This document shows, piece by piece, positions 5,662 to 7,729 of a stretch of DNA of 7,729 nt. Below the pieces are notes generated by a model. It saw only the letters and a list, made by a program, of their open reading frames with translations. It ran no database searches and was not told the origin of the DNA. Source of the DNA: Candidatus Falkowiibacteriota bacterium (GTDB taxonomy: Bacteria > Patescibacteria > ABY1 > BM507 > UBA12075). The DNA is taken from positions 1 through 7,729 of the forward strand of contig DAOVXE010000034.1 of the NCBI GenBank assembly GCA_030636285.1. Reading direction: 5' to 3'. The position numbers and the translations under genes were made by a program. Within the stretch, counting starts at the first letter, position 1. Each line of letters begins with the position of its first letter.

Positions 5662-6840
5662 ATGGCTTTTGTTGCTAATACCAGGGAAAATATAAAAGTT
5701 GATATTGTTAAAATAGTTAATGATATTTTTAAGCAGGCTATTGATCTTGGAGCAAGCGATATTCATATTGAATCAACTTACGCGGGAATGGTGATCCGCT
5801 ATCGGGTGGATGGCACATTAAAAGTAATATCAGAAGGCGATAAAATGCTTAGGGATTTTATAATATCAAGAATCAAAGTTATGGCTCTCCTAAAGACTAC
5901 CGGATTGCCCCAGCCACAGGAAGGTAATATTAAATTCAAGCAAGGCGATATTGACGTTGATATGCGAATTTCTATTTTTCCCACCAGCTCCGGGGAATGC
6001 GTGGTTATTCGGGTACTGGAAACCGATAAATATTTCGGTGATTTTTGTGAATTAGGCCTTTTAGATGAACAGGTAAAAGCGATTGAAAAAATTATCAAGC
6101 AGCCTTATGGTTTGGTATTGGTTACCGGGCCCAATGGCAGTGGCAAATCCACTACTTTGTTCACGATTTTAAATCGCTTGAATGAGCCGGGGAAGAGCCT
6201 GGTAACTTTGGAAGACCCGGTGGAAAGAAAGATTGATATGGTGCGCCAAACAAATATTAATCCTGATATTAATCTTACTTTTGCCAGCGGCCTTAGATAT
6301 TTGCTCCGCCAGGATCCGGATATTATTATGGTTGGGGAGATCCGGGACAAAGAAACCGCGCAAATTGCGGTGCAGGCCGCCATTACCGGGCATTTAGTAC
6401 TAGCCACCATTCATACCAACGACGCGGCCGGAGCGGTAGTGCGGATGATCAATATGGGTGTAGAGCCGTTTCTTCTCTCAAGCGCTCTCAAGTTTGTGAC
6501 GGCCCAGCGCTTGGCCCGGGTCAATTGCCCGCATTGCAAAAAAGAGTATGAACCGCCACTGGAACTTTTAAAGCGGATTGACGCCCCTCAGAGCATTAAA
6601 TTTTACCATTCAGACGGCTGCGGTGAATGCAACAATGAAGGGGTAAAAGGCAGAATCGGCGTTCATGAGTTAATAGTGGTTACCAAAAAAATTCAGGATT
6701 TAATACTGCTAAAACCATCAGACGAACAGATTAACAAAATAGCAATAGATGAAGGCATGACCACTCTTAGGCAGGCCGCTTTGCAAAAAGTATATGACGG
6801 AACTATCAGCATTGAAGAGGCGATAAGGCTTACCGAATAA
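5662..6840 (+). CDS. GspE/PilB-family secretion or type IV pilus ATPase, short form
   Basis: Hexameric cytoplasmic ATPase of the type II secretion/type IV pilus superfamily, powering pilin assembly or a related process. The N2-like domain has ASDIHIE (31-37) and YRVDG (47-51). The ATPase core shows Walker A GPNGSGKST (156-164), Asp box LEDPVE (183-188), Walker B region DPDIIMVGEIRD (218-229) and His box TGHLVLATIHTND (242-254). A zinc-binding Cys set follows (C289, C292, C320, C323), which is typical of GspE/PilB and not PilT. It is 392 residues against about 560 for PilB because the N-terminal MshEN-type domain is absent. There is no frame break upstream, so the short form looks native. It begins 13 nt after the PP-loop gene. 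No other pilus genes are in view, so extension versus another role is open. Confidence 0.93.
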   Translation: MAFVANTRENIKVDIVKIVNDIFKQAIDLGASDIHIESTYAGMVIRYRVDGTLKVISEGDKMLRDFIISRIKVMALLKTTGLPQPQEGNIKFKQGDIDVDMRISIFPTSSGECVVIRVLETDKYFGDFCELGLLDEQVKAIEKIIKQPYGLVLVTGPNGSGKSTTLFTILNRLNEPGKSLVTLEDPVERKIDMVRQTNINPDINLTFASGLRYLLRQDPDIIMVGEIRDKETAQIAVQAAITGHLVLATIHTNDAAGAVVRMINMGVEPFLLSSALKFVTAQRLARVNCPHCKKEYEPPLELLKRIDAPQSIKFYHSDGCGECNNEGVKGRIGVHELIVVTKKIQDLILLKPSDEQINKIAIDEGMTTLRQAALQKVYDGTISIEEAIRLTE

Positions 6841-6843
6841 CTC

Positions 6844-6878
6844 TTACGAATTACGAATCTTTTACGAATTTACGAATA
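6844..6878. repeat. 35-bp TTACGAAT repeat, copy 1 (after the ATPase gene)
   Basis: Four TTACGAAT units at 6844, 6851, 6862 and 6870 (offsets 7, 11, 8). It starts 3 nt after the ATPase stop codon. Copy 2 at 7576-7610 differs at one position. There is no dyad symmetry, so it is neither a REP palindrome nor a terminator. Confidence 0.9.
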
Positions 6879-6906
6879 TTGAAAATTATAGATAAAAAAA
6901 TATAAT
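6879..6906 (+). promoter_or_regulatory. Candidate lemA promoter
   Basis: TTGAAA (6879-6884), a 16-nt spacer and TATAAT (6901-6906) predict a start near 6913 and a leader of about 97 nt that contains the heptamer array. It abuts the end of repeat copy 1. The region is AT-rich, so confidence is moderate. Confidence 0.5.
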
Positions 6907-6949
6907 AATTATATTTAGCATATAAATAAGTGACCTTTAATTTAATACA

Positions 6950-7005
6950 TGCTACATATTATGTGTTGTGTGCTATATGTTACGTGTTATATGTTATGTG
7001 CATAA
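6950..7005. repeat. Eight-unit heptamer array in the lemA 5' leader
   Basis: Read in 7-nt steps from 6950: TGCTACA, TATTATG, TGTTGTG, TGCTATA, TGTTACG, TGTTATA, TGTTATG, TGCATAA. The consensus is near TGTTATR. It ends 5 nt before the lemA ATG, where a Shine-Dalgarno sequence would normally be. Confidence 0.8.
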
Positions 7006-7009
7006 TTCT

Positions 7010-7573
7010 ATGGAAATTACATTAATTATTCTTGGTATAGTAGTTGTTGGAGCAGTGATAATTATCGGAATGTATAATTCCCTTATCCGTTTGAAAAACC
7101 GGGTGGATGAAGCCTGGAGCGATATTGATGTCCAGCTTAAGCGCCGTTATGATCTGATCCCCAACCTGGTAGAGACCGTGAAAGGCTATGCCGGGCACGA
7201 AAAAGAAACTTTGGAGAGTGTTACCAAAGCCCGCAGCCAGGCAATGGCGGCCCAGGAGTCAGGCGATGCTGCGCAGCAGGCAGAAGCGGAAAACATGCTT
7301 AGCTCCACGCTTAAATCCATTTTCGCGCTTTCCGAAAATTATCCGGATCTTAAAGCCAACACTAATTTTTTAGAACTTCAGCGCGAGTTAAGCGATACTG
7401 AGAACAAGATCCAGGCCAGCCGGCGTTTCTACAACGGCAATGTCCGTGATTTTAACACCAAGCTGGAAATATTCCCCACCAACATTATCGGCAACATATT
7501 GGGCTTTAAGTCCCGCGAGTATTTTGAGATTGAAGACGAAAAAGAGCGGGAGAATGTTAAGGTGAAGTTTTAA
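7010..7573 (+). CDS. lemA: LemA family membrane protein
   Basis: The 187 residues match the family's usual ~185-190. One N-terminal membrane segment (about residues 3-20, almost all I/L/V/G) is followed by the hallmark MYNSLIRLKNRVDEAW, then SDIDVQLKRRYDLIPNLVE (37-55) and VKGYAGHE. The rest is a long helical bundle with FLELQRELSDTENKI and RRFYNGNVRDFN, ending in a charged tail; expected topology is a short outside N-terminus and a cytoplasmic bundle. Molecular function is not established for the family; it is often next to an M48 (HtpX-like) protease, as appears to be so here. The ATG at 7010 is preferred over an in-frame GTG at 6968, because the 14 extra residues are only translated heptamer repeat. 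Codons look more GC-rich than in ileS. Confidence 0.93.
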   Translation: MEITLIILGIVVVGAVIIIGMYNSLIRLKNRVDEAWSDIDVQLKRRYDLIPNLVETVKGYAGHEKETLESVTKARSQAMAAQESGDAAQQAEAENMLSSTLKSIFALSENYPDLKANTNFLELQRELSDTENKIQASRRFYNGNVRDFNTKLEIFPTNIIGNILGFKSREYFEIEDEKERENVKVKF

Positions 7574-7575
7574 GG

Positions 7576-7610
7576 TTACGAATTACGAATCTTTTACGAA
7601 TCTACGAATA
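7576..7610. repeat. 35-bp TTACGAAT repeat, copy 2 (after lemA)
   Basis: Matches 6844-6878 at 34 of 35 positions (C at 7602 where copy 1 has T at 6870). It starts 2 nt after the lemA stop codon. Same orientation as copy 1, so lemA lies between direct repeats. Confidence 0.9.
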
Positions 7611-7630
7611 AATAATTGATGATTTAGTAT

Positions 7631-7661
7631 TAAACGGGGTCCGGCAACGGACTCCGCTTTA
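7631..7661 (+). terminator. GC-rich GNRA-capped hairpin between lemA and the next gene
   Basis: CGGGGTCCG (7635-7643) pairs with CGGACTCCG (7648-7656), all nine pairs with one G-U, closed by a GCAA tetraloop. TAAA/TTTA extends the base past one bulged C. Only three U follow, so it is a weak terminator at best; it ends 6 nt before the next ATG and may instead be a 5' leader structure of that gene. Confidence 0.55.
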
Positions 7662-7667
7662 GTAATT

Positions 7668-7729
7668 ATGGCATTAGGAAACAATAAAAGTTTAAATGCG
7701 GTTTATAAAATGCATTCTATTGACAGCTC
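7668..7729 (+). CDS. Start of a gene, possibly M48-family (HtpX-like) metalloprotease; cut by window edge
   Basis: ATG at 7668 opens a frame of 20 complete codons, MALGNNKSLNAVYKMHSIDS, running off the window. The VYKMHSIDS stretch resembles the N-terminal segment before the first membrane helix of many HtpX/M48 proteases, and lemA-htpX adjacency is common; both are weak arguments. No catalytic HExxH is in view. A second in-frame ATG at 7710 is another possible start. There is no Shine-Dalgarno sequence, like the other plus-strand genes here. Confidence 0.45.
   Translation, partial: MALGNNKSLNAVYKMHSIDS

Noticed and set aside
6968..7009. Upstream GTG start for lemA
   Set aside because: The extra residues are translated heptamer repeat, and LemA proteins normally begin right at the membrane segment.
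6844..7610. CRISPR array or transposon ends
   Set aside because: The units are 7-8 nt without unique spacers of constant length. The 35-bp copies are direct, not inverted, and no transposase is present.

Overview
The window looks like an AT-rich bacterial chromosome, probably a small-genome lineage of the Patescibacteria (CPR, Parcubacteria-like). This is inferred from a eukaryote-like (type 2) IleS with an altered HIGH motif, a short GspE/PilB-type ATPase, a lemA gene followed by what looks like an M48 protease, plus-strand genes that lack Shine-Dalgarno sequences, and many short period-7 tandem repeats. No rRNA or other taxonomic marker is present, so the placement is moderate confidence.

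Layout. Positions 1-947 (minus strand) hold the N-terminal 315 residues of an aconitase-family isomerase subunit (LeuC/HacA type), cut by the window edge. Positions 948-1522 are a dense 575-bp divergent regulatory region. Two back-to-back sigma70-like promoters sit 11 bp apart. One fires right into ileS. The other fires left toward leuC and starts a roughly 470-nt leader. That leader begins with a 145-nt, nearly self-complementary hairpin. It then carries a seven-codon ORF (MRIINIL) with a Shine-Dalgarno sequence, whose stop codon overlaps the 5' arm of a strong intrinsic terminator. A weaker second hairpin with a U-run and a 24-bp palindrome follow before the leuC ribosome binding site. Positions 1523-6840 are a compact plus-strand operon with 10- and 13-nt gaps: ileS, a ThiI-like PP-loop protein with a probable NFACT-R-type C-terminus, and a GspE/PilB-family ATPase. 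Positions 6841-7729 hold a promoter, lemA and the first 20 codons of a probable M48 (HtpX-like) protease.

How it fits together. LeuC-type isomerases act in leucine synthesis and, in the citramalate route, in isoleucine synthesis. IleS consumes isoleucine. The short leader ORF is almost all Ile and Leu codons and abuts a terminator. The simplest model is that slow decoding of Ile/Leu codons leaves a ribosome over the terminator's 5' arm and lets transcription reach leuC. The 5' hairpin is not explained by any class I recognise and is the best candidate for something undescribed.

A second theme is repeats. Four unrelated-looking arrays share a 7-nt period: two inside the ileS reading frame, one in the lemA 5' leader, and a TTACGAA-based 35-bp element placed directly after two successive stop codons so that it brackets lemA. 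A perfect 20-bp palindrome followed by a T-run lies near one of the ileS arrays.
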